From Mycobacterium genavense ATCC 51234 (lineage in GTDB: Bacteria > Actinomycetota > Actinomycetes > Mycobacteriales > Mycobacteriaceae): DNA of 64,000 bases. Positions 30,627-41,485 of the stretch are shown here, piece by piece; within the stretch, counting starts at the first letter, position 1, and each line of letters begins with the position of its first letter. The translations under genes and the position numbers were made by a program. The stretch lies in contig NZ_JAGZ01000005.1 of NCBI RefSeq assembly GCF_000526915.1, forward strand, positions 336,201 to 400,200. Direction: 5' to 3'. The notes beneath the pieces are model-generated. The model ran no database searches, was not told the DNA's origin, and worked only from the letters and a program-made list of their open reading frames with translations.

Positions 30627-31489
30627 GTGGCCGAGTTCGAGAGCATCTGGAGTGGCCTGCAGGGGGTCGCGTTTGAGCAGGGCTATCTGGACGCCGGCGG
30701 AGTGCGCACCCGCTACTTGCGCGCCGGTGATCCCGGCAAGCCGGTGTTGATGCTGCTGCACGGATCCGGCGGCCACGCCGAGGCTTACGTGCGCAATCTG
30801 GGGCGCACGCCGAACATTTCTGGACCTAGTCGATCGACATGCTGGGCCACGGGTACACCGACAAGCCGGGCTACCCGCTGGAAGTCGGCCACTACGTCGA
30901 CCACCTGATGGCCGTGTTGCGCACCATCGGTGTCAACCGCGCCTGCATCAGCGGCGAATCGCTCGGCGGCTGAGTGGCCGCCCGCGCCGCGGTCGACCAT
31001 CCGGATGTGGTTGAGCGACTGGTGCTTAACACCGCCGGCGGCTCCCAGGCCGATCCGGTGGTGATGAAACGGATCATCACGCTGTCCATGGCGGCCGCGG
31101 AGAATCCGACCTGAGAGACGGTGCAAGCCCGCATCAAATGGCTGATGGCCGACAAGTCCAAGGACTACGACGACCTGGTCGCCAGCCGCCAACGGGTGTA
31201 CCGGCAACCGGGATTCGTCTCCGCCATGAGCGACATCATCGCGTTGCAGGACCCCGAGATTCGCGCCCGCAACATTCTCGGCCCGGCCGAATACGGCTCG
31301 ATCGTCGCGCCGACGTTGGTGCTGTGGACCAGCGACGACCCGACCGCCGACGTCACCGAGGGGCGCCGGATGGCGTTGATGATCCCGGGCGCGCGTTTCG
31401 AGGTGATGCCCGGTTGTGGTCACTGGCCGCAGTACGAGGACGCCAAGACCTTCAACCAGTTGCATCTCGACTTCCTGCTGGGACGCTGA
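30627..31489 (+). pseudogene. Alpha/beta hydrolase, meta-cleavage product hydrolase (MhpC-like), multiply broken
   Basis: The MhpC/BphD/HsaD group hydrolyses C-C bonds of ring-cleavage products. Still readable are the N-terminus (MAEFESIWSGLQGVAFEQGY), the oxyanion region LMLLHGSGGHAEAY, the nucleophile elbow SGESLGG, the acid region LVLWTSDDPTADV and the catalytic His in [10 protein letters not shown] frameshift lies near 30802. After it the single remaining frame has three stops: TAG 30827, TGA 30971 and TGA 31112. Each falls where a Trp is expected in context (WT-stop-SID, GG-stop-VAA, NPT-stop-ETV), so all look like TGG to TAG/TGA transitions. It is first in the operon and overlaps mhpA by one base. 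Confidence 0.85.
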
Positions 31490-33193
31490 TGGCGACGGAC
31501 GGGCACCAGACACCGGCCGTCGACGTCGTCATGTCGGCGCGGGCCCGGTCGGCTTGACGCTGGCCAATATCCTTGGCGCCCAAGGTGTCCGCACACTGCT
31601 GGTCGACGAGCGAGACACGCTCATCGACTACCCCCGCGGGGTCGGCCTGGACGACGTGTCGTTGCGCACCTTCCAGTCGATCCGCCTGGTCGACCGCGTC
31701 CTGCCGCACACCGTGCCGAACCAGATCCTGCGCTTTTCGACGGCAATCGCCGGGTGCTCGCCGAAATGGCGCCGCCCGACGCGCGTTTCGGTTGGCCGAA
31801 GCGCAACGGGTTCGTGCAGCCGCTCGTCGACGCCGAACTGCTGGCCGGTCTGGACAGATTCGACTGTGTCGAGGTGCGCTGGAGCCGGCCGATGACGGCC
31901 TGCGCGGAAACCGCCGACGGTGTTGCGGTCGAACTCGGCGGCGACGGCGAAAGCACCACGGTGCGCGCTCGCTACGTCGTGGGCTGCGACGGCGGTCGCA
32001 GCACGACCCGCCGGATGATGGGCGTGTCCTTCGACGGGACGACGTCGTCGACGCGGTGGCTGGTGGTCGACATCGCCAACGATCCGCTGGGTCATCCCAA
32101 CAGCGAGGTGGGTGCCGACCCCGAACGTCCGTACGCGTCGATCTCGATCGCGCACGGAATTCGCCGCTTCGAGTTCATGATTCACGCCGACGAGACCGAC
32201 GAGCAGGCCGAGGATCCGGCGTTCCTGCGGCAGATGCTGGCCCGCATGGTGCCGCAGCCCGACCGGGTCGACGTGATCCGTCGCCGGGTGTACACCCACC
32301 ATTCGCGAATCGCCGGGGTGTTCCGTAGCGGCCGGCTGTTGCTGGCCGGCGACGCCGCGCACCTGATGCCGGTGTGGCAGGGGCAGGGCTACAACAGCGG
32401 AATCCGGGACGCGGCGAACCTGGGCTGGAAACTGGCCGCGGTGGTCAACGGCTTGGCCGACGACAAACTGCTGGACACCTACGACATGGAGCGTCGCAAG
32501 CACGCGCGGGCCATGATCGACCTGTCCACGATGGTGGGCCGGGTCATCTCGCCGACCAACCGTCGCGTCGCCTCCGCGCGCGACCTGCTGGTGCGGTCGG
32601 CGTCAATCGTGCCCACGCTCAAGCGATATGTGCTCGAGATGCGCTTCAAGCCGATGCCGCGCTACGAGCATGGGGCGGTGGTGCATTCGGCGCCGCGCCG
32701 CGCCGAATCGCCGGTCGGCACGCTGTTCATCTAGCCCCGCGTCGACACGCGGACTCAGCAAGATGTCCTGCTGGACGACGTGCTGGGTCCGTGGTTCGCG
32801 GTGCTGTGCTGGAACAACAACCCGCGCAAGATTCTCGGCGACGAGGCGTTCGCTAAGTGGAAGGCATTGGGCGCCCGCTTTGTTGCGCTGCGGCCGCAGA
32901 CCCAACTGCACTGGCCCGGGCACGACGACCCGGATGTCGTCGTCGGCGGCGATCGCACCGGAGGCCTCAAGGCCTGGTTCGACGTGCACCCCGAATCGGT
33001 GGTGTTCCTGCGTCCCGATCGTTGCATCGCGGGTGCCTGCATCGCCCAGCTCTCTCCCGAACTCAGCGCGTCGCTGCTCGATGCCCTAACGCTCATCCCG
33101 GTAGGGGGTGATGTCGACAGTGGCAATGGCTCTGTGCTGTATGTCCCACAGCCCGCTCCTGAATCTTCCGGGGCCGTCGCGGGACCTGCTTGA
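31489..33193 (+). pseudogene. mhpA: FAD-dependent aromatic monooxygenase (MhpA-like), broken
   Basis: This is a group A flavoprotein hydroxylase like 3-(3-hydroxyphenyl)propionate hydroxylase, giving a catechol for ring cleavage. Frames join as: VDVV then a 1-base loss near 31529 (GxGxxG motif IVGAGPVGL broken), a second 1-base loss in a T-run near 31737, and a nonsense TAG at 32732 (a Gln codon in the context LFI-stop-PRV). The middle portion is well preserved, with [16 protein letters not shown], the FAD GD motif [20 protein letters not shown], and the thioredoxin-like C-terminal domain ending [14 protein letters not shown]. The 3' end overlaps mhpB by about 80 bases. Confidence 0.85.
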
Positions 33194-34058
33194 CGACGTC
33201 GAGGGCGCCATCGCGCGGGCTGCCCAGTTCGTCCGCGATTACGATCCGGAGCTGGTCGTCATCTTTTCGCCGGACCACTACAACGGGTTCTTCTACAAGG
33301 CGATGCCGTCGTTCTGTGTCGGTTTGAACGCCAACGGGGTTGGCGACTACGGAACGCATGCCGGTCCGCTCGACGTGCCGACCGAACTGGCCTCGCAATG
33401 CGCCGAGGCCGTACTCGAGGCGGGCGTCGACGTGGCGGTATCGGCCAGCATGGACGTCGATCACGGCACCGTCCAGCCGCTGGAGAAGCTGTTCGGGGAC
33501 GCGTTGTCGCGTCCGGTCATCCCGATTTTCGTCAATGCGGTCGCGGTGCCGCTGGACCGCTGCACCGGTGCCGCGCGCTGGGCGCGGCCGTCGGCAATTA
33601 TCTGGCCACCGTGGACAAGCGAGTCCTGGTGATCGGATCCGGAGGGCTCTCGCACAGTCCGCCGGTGCACGACCCTGGCGACCGCGCCCGAAGCGGTCCG
33701 GGAGCGCATCGTGCAGGGCCGGCCGATGACATCAGAGCAACGGCAAGCCAGGCTGGCCGCCGTCATCGAGGCGGCCAGGGCCTTCGCCGGCGGCGACAGT
33801 GATCTGCAACCGCTGAATCCGGCGTGGGACCACCGCTTCCTGGAGATCATCGACGCCGGCCGGCTCGACGAGTTCAACCTGTGGTCGAACGCGTTCATGC
33901 TGTACGAGGGTGGCAGCTCCGCGCACGAAGTCCGCACCTGGATAGCGGCTTTCGCCGCTCTGGAAACCGCGGGCCGCTACGAGACGGCGCTGCGCTACTA
34001 CAAGCCGGCCGAAGAGTTGATCGCCGGGTTCGCGATCAGGACGGCGATACCGGCATGA
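33111..34058 (+). pseudogene. mhpB: 2,3-dihydroxyphenylpropionate 1,2-dioxygenase (MhpB-like), broken
   Basis: An extradiol dioxygenase of the LigB/MhpB class that opens the catechol ring with Fe(II). Readable are [17 protein letters not shown] with the metal His, [30 protein letters not shown], then in a second frame [20 protein letters not shown] followed by LSHSPPV, and in a third frame [18 protein letters not shown] to [17 protein letters not shown] and [11 protein letters not shown]. Frameshifts lie near 33570 and 33667. The three pieces together give the ~315-residue length of the family. The stop overlaps the next gene's ATG by 4 bases. Confidence 0.85.
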
Positions 34059-35761
34059 CGGATACGAACGGCTTCGATCACGTCGTCGACGTGTTGATCG
34101 TCGGCTCCGGCGGCGGCGGCATGGCCGCCGCGCTGACCGCGCACACCTGCGGCCTCGATGCGTTGGTCGTCGAAAAAGCTTCCTATTTCGGCGGTTCCAC
34201 CGCCTTGTCCGGCGGCGGCATCTGGGTTCCCAACGCGCCCGCACAACGGCGCGAGGGCTACTCCCCGGATCCCGAAGGCGTGGTCGAATACCTGCTCAGG
34301 ATCACTGAGGGCCTGGTCAGCGAGGCGCGTATCCGGCAATACGTCGAGTCGGCCCCGAAAATGCTGGAGTTCCTCGAAGGGCTGTCCAGCTGGTTCGAAT
34401 TCGTCTGGAAGCCCAGCTATGCCGACTACTACCCGGAGTTGCCCGGTGGCTCCGAACTCGGCAGCACCATCAACGTGCCGGCCATTGACCTGCGGAAGCT
34501 GGGTCCCGACGAGGAGCTGATGCTCAAGCCGCTGGCGCTTGCTCCGCGGGGAATCTGGCTGGGCCCCAAAGATCTGCGCACCTTCTACCGGATCAGGCAG
34601 TCGTGGGCCGGCAAGGGTGTGCTGCTGAAACTCATCTGGCGGATGTTCAAGGCCAGAGCATTCAACGAACGGATGGCCGCGATCGGCCAGTCGCTGGTGG
34701 CCCGGCTGCGGCTGGCCATGCGGGACAACGGTATTCCGCTGTGGTTGGACGCGCCGATGATTGAGTTGCTCACCCGCGCCGACGGATCGGTGAGCGGGGC
34801 GGTGGTCGAACGGGGCGGCGCCAAGCAACGCATCGGTGCCCGCCGGGGCGTCATCCTGGCCTCCGGGGGCTTCGATCACGACCTCGCGTGGCGCAAGGAG
34901 CAGCTGCCCGTCGTAGACCATGACTGGAGCTTCGGCAACCCCGTCGCGATGGGCGACGGCATCCGCGCGGGCGAAAAGGTGGGCGCGGCGACCGATCTGC
35001 TCGACGAGGCCTGGTGGTGCCCGGCGATCCAATGGCCGGACGGCCGAATGCAATTCATGCTCAACGAACGGATGATGCCGTCGCAGTTCATCGTCAACGG
35101 CGCTGGCAAGCGGTTCATCAACGAAGCGGCGCCGTACATGGACTTCGGCCACGCCATGATCGACGGCCAGAAACCCGGGATCACCCACATCCCGTGCTGG
35201 TTGATCACCGATCACCGCTCGTGGACTCGCTACGTCGTCGGCGGCCACCTGCCGCTCCCGAAGATCCCCGGCACTCCGGTACCCACCGGGCGCAAGATTC
35301 CCAAGGCCTGGCTAGAGTCCGGCGTCGTCAAGGCGGCGACCAGCTGGGACGAGATGGCGACCAAGATCGGTGTCCCGGCAGCCGAACTTCGCGCCACCGC
35401 AGCGCGTTTCAACGAACTCGCGCGCAAAGGTCACGACGACGATTTCAACCGAGGGGACAGCGTTTACGATAACTACTACGGCGATCCGACCCTGCCCAAC
35501 CCCAATCTGTATCCGTTGGGCGACCGGCCCTACTACGCGTTCCGCATCGTGCTGGGCGACCTGGGGACGTCGGGTGGTCTGCGGACCGACGAACACGCCC
35601 GAGTGCTGCGGCCCGACGGCACCATCGTGTCCGGGCTGTACGCGGTGGGTAACACCTCCGCGCCGGTGATGGGCCGCAGCTACGCGGGCGCCGGAGCGAC
35701 CATCGGTCCCGCCATGACCTTCGGCTTCGTCGCCGCCAAACACCTTGCCAGCCAGGCCTAG
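34055..35761 (+). CDS. FAD-binding dehydrogenase, 3-ketosteroid delta-1-dehydrogenase family
   Basis: A 568-residue intact flavoprotein. The FAD motif [19 protein letters not shown] is at residues 11-29, followed by [20 protein letters not shown], the mid-protein [15 protein letters not shown], and the C-terminal FAD/catalytic segment [19 protein letters not shown] with the conserved Tyr and Gly of KstD enzymes. These enzymes introduce a 1(2)-double bond next to a ring ketone, in steroids or related cyclic ketones. Coupling to mhpB by a 4-base overlap places it in the ring-cleavage operon, so the substrate may not be a classic steroid. It is one of few unbroken genes in this stretch. Confidence 0.85.
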   Translation: MTDTNGFDHVVDVLIVGSGGGGMAAALTAHTCGLDALVVEKASYFGGSTALSGGGIWVPNAPAQRREGYSPDPEGVVEYLLRITEGLVSEARIRQYVESAPKMLEFLEGLSSWFEFVWKPSYADYYPELPGGSELGSTINVPAIDLRKLGPDEELMLKPLALAPRGIWLGPKDLRTFYRIRQSWAGKGVLLKLIWRMFKARAFNERMAAIGQSLVARLRLAMRDNGIPLWLDAPMIELLTRADGSVSGAVVERGGAKQRIGARRGVILASGGFDHDLAWRKEQLPVVDHDWSFGNPVAMGDGIRAGEKVGAATDLLDEAWWCPAIQWPDGRMQFMLNERMMPSQFIVNGAGKRFINEAAPYMDFGHAMIDGQKPGITHIPCWLITDHRSWTRYVVGGHLPLPKIPGTPVPTGRKIPKAWLESGVVKAATSWDEMATKIGVPAAELRATAARFNELARKGHDDDFNRGDSVYDNYYGDPTLPNPNLYPLGDRPYYAFRIVLGDLGTSGGLRTDEHARVLRPDGTIVSGLYAVGNTSAPVMGRSYAGAGATIGPAMTFGFVAAKHLASQA

Positions 35762-35779
35762 TCTCATAAGGAGGTAACA

Positions 35780-37091
35780 ATGAAAATTTCACTGTTCTAC
35801 GAGTTCGCGCTGCCCCGCCCGTGGGTGCCCGACGACGAACACATCATGATGCAGGACTGCCTGGACGAGGTGGAGGCCGCCGACAAGGCGGGGTTTTCCA
35901 CCGTCTGGCTGACCGAGCACCACTTCCTCGAGGAGTACTGTCACTCCACCGCGCCGGAGATCTTCCTGGCCGCGGCGAGCCAGCGGACCAAGAACATCCG
36001 GCTCGGGTTCGGCATCATGCATATGCCGCCCGTGGTGAATCACCCCGCGCGGGTGGCCGAACGCATTGCCACCTTGGACCTGTTGTCCAACGGGCGCGTC
36101 GAGTTCGGCACCGGCGAATCTTCCTCCGTCGGTGAGCTGGGCGGGTTCAACATCGATCCCGCCGACAAGCGCGCGCAGTGAGAAGAGGCGCTCGAGGTCT
36201 CGATCCGCTGCATGATCGAGGAACCGTTCTCCGGGTTCCAGGGTGAGCACGTCCAGATGCCGGCGCGCAACGCGGTGCCCAAGCCGCTGCAAAAGCCGCA
36301 TCCGCCCGTCTGGGTGGCCTGCACCCGACCGGCGAGCGTGCAGATGGCCGCGCAAAAGGTCATCGGCGCTTTGAGTTTCGCCTACACCGGGCCCAGGCCG
36401 CTGACCGAGCGGGTCAACGGCTACTACAAGGAGTTCGAGGAGAACGGCGTGCCCGTCACGCCACAGGTCAACCCGAACATCCTGGCCATCGGTGGTGACC
36501 TGTCGATGATGGTCGCCAAGACCGACGAGCAGGCGCTGGAGCGACTCGGGCAGGGCGGTGGATTCTTTTCGTTCGGGATCATGCACTACTACATGACCGG
36601 CGTGCACACTCCCGGCCGGACCGGGGTGTGGACTCGCTACCTGGAAGAGGTCGAGAAGGATCCGACGCTGGCCTACGGCCCCGGTCGCGGCGCGATCGGG
36701 GCCGTAGGCCACCGTGCGCGAGTTCCTGCGTGGTTACGAGGAAAGCGGCGTCGACGAGATCATCTTGCTGCTCAACCCGCGCAGTCACGAGGGCACCATG
36801 GAGTCCATCGAGTTGATGGGCAAAGAGGTGCTGCCCGAGTTCATCGAGCGCGACCAAAAGGCGGTGGCCGAGAAGGCCAAACGGCTCGAACCGGTCATCG
36901 AGAAGGTCGAGGCGCGCCGGCCCAAGTCGACCGCACCGAAGTTCGACGAAAGCTACTCCTTCGGCGGCCTGCCCACCGGCCGGGGCGGTAAGTTCACCGC
37001 CAGCGAGATCCCCGAGGCCATGGCCGAGATCAACGAGGGCCGGATCCAGGCGGCGCAGCGCGCGAAGGAAGAGCAGAAGAACAAGAAGTAG
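35780..37091 (+). pseudogene. Luciferase-like flavin-dependent monooxygenase, broken
   Basis: Bacterial luciferase-like (LLM) oxidoreductase, about 436 codons. The start has a very strong ribosome site (AAGGAGGTAAC, 35768-35778). Readable parts are SLFYEFALPRPWVPDDEHI, FSTVWLTEHHFLEEYCHSTA, RVEFGTGESSSVGELGGF, then TGA at 36179 in place of a Trp (RAQ-stop-EEALEV), then EEPFSGFQGEHVQMPARNAV to AYGPGRGAIGAV. A frameshift near 36705 leads to TVREFLRGYEESGVDEIILL and a Lys-rich end. It lies 18 bases after the KstD-like gene. Confidence 0.85.
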
Positions 37092-37097
37092 ACGGCC

Positions 37098-37928
37098 TTG
37101 GCTCACATCGACGGGTTGTGGCGATACCTTGGCTATCAAGGCCGCCGTGCGGTGGTCACCGGATGCGCGTCCGGCATCGGCGAACACGTGGTGCGACAGC
37201 TCACCGAACTCGGGGCAGAGGTCATCGGGCTGGACCGGTGTCGACCATCGTTGGAGCTCAACGAGTTTCACGAGATCGACCTCGCCGACCCGCAGTCCAT
37301 CGACGCTGCGGTGGCCGCCGTCGGAGGGCGGGTCGACACGCTGTTCAACGTCGCCGGTGTCTCTTCCGGGATCGGCAAACCGGCGCTGGTCGCCACGACC
37401 AACTTCCTGGGCACCCGTCAGCTCACCGAGGCGCTGGTGCCCCGGATGGCGGTGGGGTCGTCGATCGTCAGCGTGTCCTCGCTGGCGGCCGCCGGCTACC
37501 GGGAACACGCGGCGGCGGTGGCGCCGCTGCTGAACACCCCGACGATGCAAGCGGGCATCGAGTGGTGCCGCGCGAATCCCGACGCGCTGGGCAACGGCTA
37601 CCAGCTGTCCAAGGAAGCGATCATCTACTACACGATGCGCAGCGCGACGCCGCTGGGCGCCAAGGGTATTCGGATCAACTGCTCCGGTCCCGGCGTCACC
37701 GAGACGCCGATCCTCGATCAGCTGCGCACGGCCTACGGGCAGGGCTTCCTCGACGACATCCCCAAGCCGCTGGGGCGCGTCTCGGACCCCGCCGAGCAGG
37801 CCGCGGTGCTGCTCTTCTGCAATAGTGGTGCGGCCAGCTACATTACCGGACAGATCATCTGGGTCGACGGTGGAAACGTGGGCGCCGCGATCGCGCGTGA
37901 ACTCGAGGAAGGATCCTCTGCCAGATGA
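37098..37928 (+). CDS. Coniferyl-alcohol dehydrogenase-type SDR
   Basis: A 276-residue SDR with VVTGCASGIGEHV at residues 18-30, the NVAGVSSGIGKPA motif in place of NNAG, and the Tyr-Lys pair in GNGYQLSKEAIIYY. The long insertion before the Tyr (PTMQAGIEWCRANPDALGNG) is typical of coniferyl-alcohol dehydrogenase-like SDRs that oxidise aryl-allylic alcohols. A TTG start at 37098 is the only one that keeps the N-terminus; it lies 6 bases after the LLM stop. Intact, and coupled to the next gene. Confidence 0.82.
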   Translation: MAHIDGLWRYLGYQGRRAVVTGCASGIGEHVVRQLTELGAEVIGLDRCRPSLELNEFHEIDLADPQSIDAAVAAVGGRVDTLFNVAGVSSGIGKPALVATTNFLGTRQLTEALVPRMAVGSSIVSVSSLAAAGYREHAAAVAPLLNTPTMQAGIEWCRANPDALGNGYQLSKEAIIYYTMRSATPLGAKGIRINCSGPGVTETPILDQLRTAYGQGFLDDIPKPLGRVSDPAEQAAVLLFCNSGAASYITGQIIWVDGGNVGAAIARELEEGSSAR

Positions 37929-38893
37929 GCGGAGTCGACTTGACTGATTTCCGGTGGGTCGCAAAGGACGTCTCCAACTGGGGACGCTGGGGGGACTCCG
38001 ACGAGCTCGGCACGCTGAACTTCATCACCGCGGACACGGTCGCGCGGGCCGCCAGCCTGGTCAAGCACGGCAAGGTGTTTCCGCTCGCCTTCGAGTTCCG
38101 GCACAACCCGGTGCACATCATGACCGTCGACGGCGGGGATGTGAACACGCTGGCCAAGTACGGGCCGGGCTGGCCGAGCAACCCGGTGGCCCAGCAGCTC
38201 AGCGGTTACATGACCGCCGACAACCCGTTCCGCTTCAACGACGACATCATCATCATCATGCCGCTGCAGGCGGCCAGCCAGTGGGATGCGCTGTCCCACG
38301 TCTACTACGACGACCACCTGTATAACGGCTTCCCGGCGGACTCGGTAACCAGTTTGGCCGCCTACCACTGCGGCATCGACAAGGTCGACGTCAAGGGCAT
38401 CACCTCCCGCGGTGTGCTGCTGGACTTGGTCCGCCATCGCGGGGCGGAGGTGTTCCTCGAAGCCGGAAACCCGATCTCGCCGGAAGAACTCGACGACGTG
38501 GTTCGCGCTCAGGGCGTGACCATCGGGCGAGGCGACATCGTGTTGATCCGGACCGGCTGGTGGACAAGGTTTTCGATGACCGGGAACAAGACCGAAGGCT
38601 ATTCCGGCCTGGACTGGCGATGTGCGCAGTGGCTCCACGATCACGAGATCGCCGCCGTGGCCGCGGACAACCTTCAGGTGGAAGACCTCGTGTCCGGGGT
38701 CGACGGCATCACCTTCCCTTTGCACCTGCTCTGCCTGCGCGACATGGGGATGATCTTCGGCGAATACTGGGATCTCACCGCGCTGGCGCAGGACTGCGCC
38801 GCCGACGGTGTCTACGAGTTCCAGCTCATCGCACCGCCGCTGAGAGTCGTTGGCGCCGTTGGCTCTCCGGTCAATCCGATCGCGATCAAATGA
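37925..38893 (+). CDS. Cyclase family protein (metal-dependent hydrolase fold)
   Basis: A 322-residue member of the cyclase/kynurenine formamidase-like family. The region SQWDALSHVYYDDHLYNG corresponds to the metal-binding HxGTHxDxPxH segment, in a divergent form that keeps D and H residues. Later parts are IGRGDIVLIRTGWW and the substrate segment IAAVAADNLQVEDL. Family members hydrolyse amides or lactones or act in aromatic pathways. ATG 37925 overlaps the previous stop by 4 bases, and its own stop overlaps the next start. Intact. Confidence 0.82.
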   Translation: MSGVDLTDFRWVAKDVSNWGRWGDSDELGTLNFITADTVARAASLVKHGKVFPLAFEFRHNPVHIMTVDGGDVNTLAKYGPGWPSNPVAQQLSGYMTADNPFRFNDDIIIIMPLQAASQWDALSHVYYDDHLYNGFPADSVTSLAAYHCGIDKVDVKGITSRGVLLDLVRHRGAEVFLEAGNPISPEELDDVVRAQGVTIGRGDIVLIRTGWWTRFSMTGNKTEGYSGLDWRCAQWLHDHEIAAVAADNLQVEDLVSGVDGITFPLHLLCLRDMGMIFGEYWDLTALAQDCAADGVYEFQLIAPPLRVVGAVGSPVNPIAIK

Positions 38894-39719
38894 CGGGCTT
38901 TACGCGTAAGACGATGCTGGTGGACGGCCTGGCCACCGGCTACCTGGAAACCGGCGAAGGCGATCCGGCGGTGCTGCTGCACGGCGGAGAGTGCGGCGCC
39001 AGCGCCGAACTCAGCTGGGAACGCAATATTTCCGCATTGGCTGCGCATTACCGGGTGCTGGCCCCGGACATGCTGGGTTACGGAAATTCGGCCAAGGTGA
39101 TCGACTTCGTCGACGGCCGGGGCATGCGGATCCGGCATGTGGCCCGCTTCTGCGAGGCCCTCGGCATCGACTCCGCGCATTTCGTTGGCAACTCGATGGG
39201 CGCCATCAACCTGCTCAACGACACCACGTCGGATGCGCCGCGGTTGTCGGTCCGGAGCCTGGCGATCATCTGCGGCGGCGGAGAGATCCAGCAGAACAAG
39301 CACTTTGAGGCGCTCCAGGAGTACGACGGGAGCCTGCCGGCCATGCGCCGCATCGTCGAAGCCCTATTCCACGACCCCGGCTACCCGGCCGACGATGAAT
39401 ACGTGGGCCGCCGCTACGAGTCGAGCACCGCGCCCGGGGCACGTGGGAGGCGGTGGCCGCGGCCCGATTCCGCCGTCCCGGTTCGTCGCGGCCCGCCACC
39501 CCGTCGACCGCGCGAGCCTACCAACGCATCGGGGTGCCGACGCTGGTCATCGAGGGCGGCAACGACAAGCTGCTGCCGCCGGGCTGGGCAGCCGAGATCG
39601 CCAAGCAGATCGACGGCGCCCGCTCGTTGGTGGTCGACAACGCCGGCCACTGCCCGCAGATCGAGCAGCCGTCGACCGTCAACGACGTGCTGCTGAAATT
39701 CCTCGGCGAGGCGTCCTAG
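38890..39719 (+). pseudogene. Alpha/beta hydrolase, frameshifted
   Basis: A meta-cleavage-product-type alpha/beta hydrolase. The first frame runs MTGFTRKTMLVDGLATGYLE, AVLLHGGECGASAEL, LAPDMLGYGNSAK and the nucleophile elbow FVGNSMGAINLL. Near 39435 the frame shifts, and the second frame gives WEAVAAARFRRPGSSRPATP, GVPTLVIEGGNDKLLPPGW and the catalytic His in DNAGHCPQIEQPS, ending at 39719. A single 1-base indel is enough to explain it. Last gene of the operon that starts at 30627. Confidence 0.82.
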
Positions 39720-41376
39720 AAGACGTATTCCAGCCGGGTCATCATCCCGGCGACCTGATGGTAGGTGTTGTGGCAATGCATCGGCCACACGCCGGGGTTG
39801 TCGGCGACCAGGACGGCCATGATCTTCTGCTTGGGCAACACCATCACCGTGTCCTTGCGCGCGCCGCGTGACCCGTCGGGGTTGATCAGCTGAAATGTGT
39901 GCCCGCGCAGGTGGATTGGGTGATACATTATCGTCGGGTTGTCGAACGTGATGGTGGGCCGCTGGCCCTGCACAACGTGCAGCGGATTGGTCCTGCTGTA
40001 GGGCTCGCCGTTGATCATCCAGTCGTACTGGACCATGTTGCCGCCCAGGACGACCGGAATGTTGAGGCCCGGCTCGGGCCGGCCCAACATGACCGGCGTT
40101 GCGGCGGTGAACATCTCGACGGTGCCCACCTGTCGGGTGAGTTCGGCGGGCTGGAACTGCGGGTCGGGCGGGCTACCCCTTCCGGTGGACAGCAGCGCCC
40201 GCGCCAGCGCTCCCTTGCCCTCCGCCATGGCGACCAGCGGGAAGACTGCGTCGGCGGCGGTCACGATCACGTCGTACCGTTCGGCCATCCCGATGAGCAG
40301 GGCGTCGACCTGCCGGGGCACGACGGCGTACCCGTCGGTGTGGGTGACCGTCATGGGATGGCCGGCCAGCGCGACCCGGAACGTGGTGTCGGAGCCGGTG
40401 TTGATGAAACGGATCCGGATCCGCTGTCCCGGCTTCGCATTGAAGGTGGTGGGAGCGGCGGGAATTCGACCGTTGATCAGATAGACGGATAGGCGATGTC
40501 CCCGGCGTCGCCGCCGAGCAGGTCGCTGTTGCCGACCCTGGCATTCGGCAGGGCGGGCGCCGACCCAGCGGCGCTGGTCGACGTCGTCGGGCTGGTCGAG
40601 GTGGTCGATGTCGTGGGACTTGTCGACGTCGTGGACGTAGTAGAAGTGGACGTCGTAGCAGTAGACGTCGTGGTCGGCGATGACGAGGTCGTCTCGGGCA
40701 TGCCGGGCATGTTGGACATGCTCGGCTTGTTCGGATTGGTGAGTTCTTCGTAGAGCTGTTGGGGGCTCTTTCCCACCCCGTCGGTCCAGTCATCAAGGAC
40801 CACAATCCATTCGGCGTCGTAGTTGCCCTCGGTGGGGTCGTCGATGATCATCGGCAGGTACAGGCCGGTGTCTTCGTCGAGCCCGGTGTGCGGGTGGGCC
40901 CAGTAGGTGCCCAAGTTCGGCGCGGAGAACTGGTAGGTGAATTCCTGGCCGGCTTCGATGTTCGGGGTGGCCGGTTCCGTGCCATCCATGTTGTTGCGTA
41001 ACGCGATACCGTGCCAGTGCACCGACGTCGGATGGTCGAGTTTGTTCGAGACCTTGACCACGAGCTCGTCACCGACCCGGGCCCGGATCAGCGGTCCCGG
41101 AATGGTGTCGCCGAAGGCCAGCGTCCGCACCACCGGTCCACCCAAATCGATCTGGGTCAGCTGCGGTGTCAGGCTGACGTTGACCGTGCGTCCGCTGTGC
41201 GGCCGTGCCGTTTCCGCGGCTGCGATCGCGGCTGCCATCTTGGCCTCCGGGCTCGGGTCCTGGGACTTGGAGTGGCCGCAGGCCGCCAGTGTCAGTCCAC
41301 CCGCGATGCCGGCAGCCATGAAGCCGCGCCTGGTTAGCCGCGCCCCGTCGGTCCCAACCATGGGTAGCAGCGGCAT
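39716..41376 (-). pseudogene. mmcO: Multicopper oxidase MmcO-like, frameshifted and missing a copper ligand
   Basis: Homologue of the M. tuberculosis multicopper oxidase Rv0846c, a copper-resistance lipoprotein. The start has a Tat-type signal with lipobox (LTRRGFMAAGIAGGLTLAAC). Copper sites HWHGIALRNNMDG and YWAHPHTGLDEDTG are intact. A Ser/Thr-rich linker of about 45 residues (TTSTSTTSTTSTSPTT) replaces a short loop of the M. tuberculosis protein. Near 40485 a 1-base loss after DIAYP shifts the frame; the rest (YLINGRIPAAPTTFNAKPGQ to THMTRLEYVF-like MTRLEYVF) is in a second frame. The third copper motif reads HPIHLRGH where HPIHLHGH is expected, so a type 3 copper His is also lost. WPMHCHNTYHQVAGM remains. 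Confidence 0.85.
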
Positions 41377-41485
41377 CGGTGCTCCTTGTCGTCGGTCGAA
41401 GTGTGCCCGGCGAGTTATACCGTGCTAGGGAGTTAGCCAGAACGCAACCACTGACCGAGAATTGACGAAGAATTGTCGGCCCGCG

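Noticed and set aside
30827..36181. TGA read as tryptophan (stop-codon reassignment)
   Set aside because: Several TGG positions became TAG as well, many genes end normally in TGA, and the same genes also carry indels. Decay is simpler.
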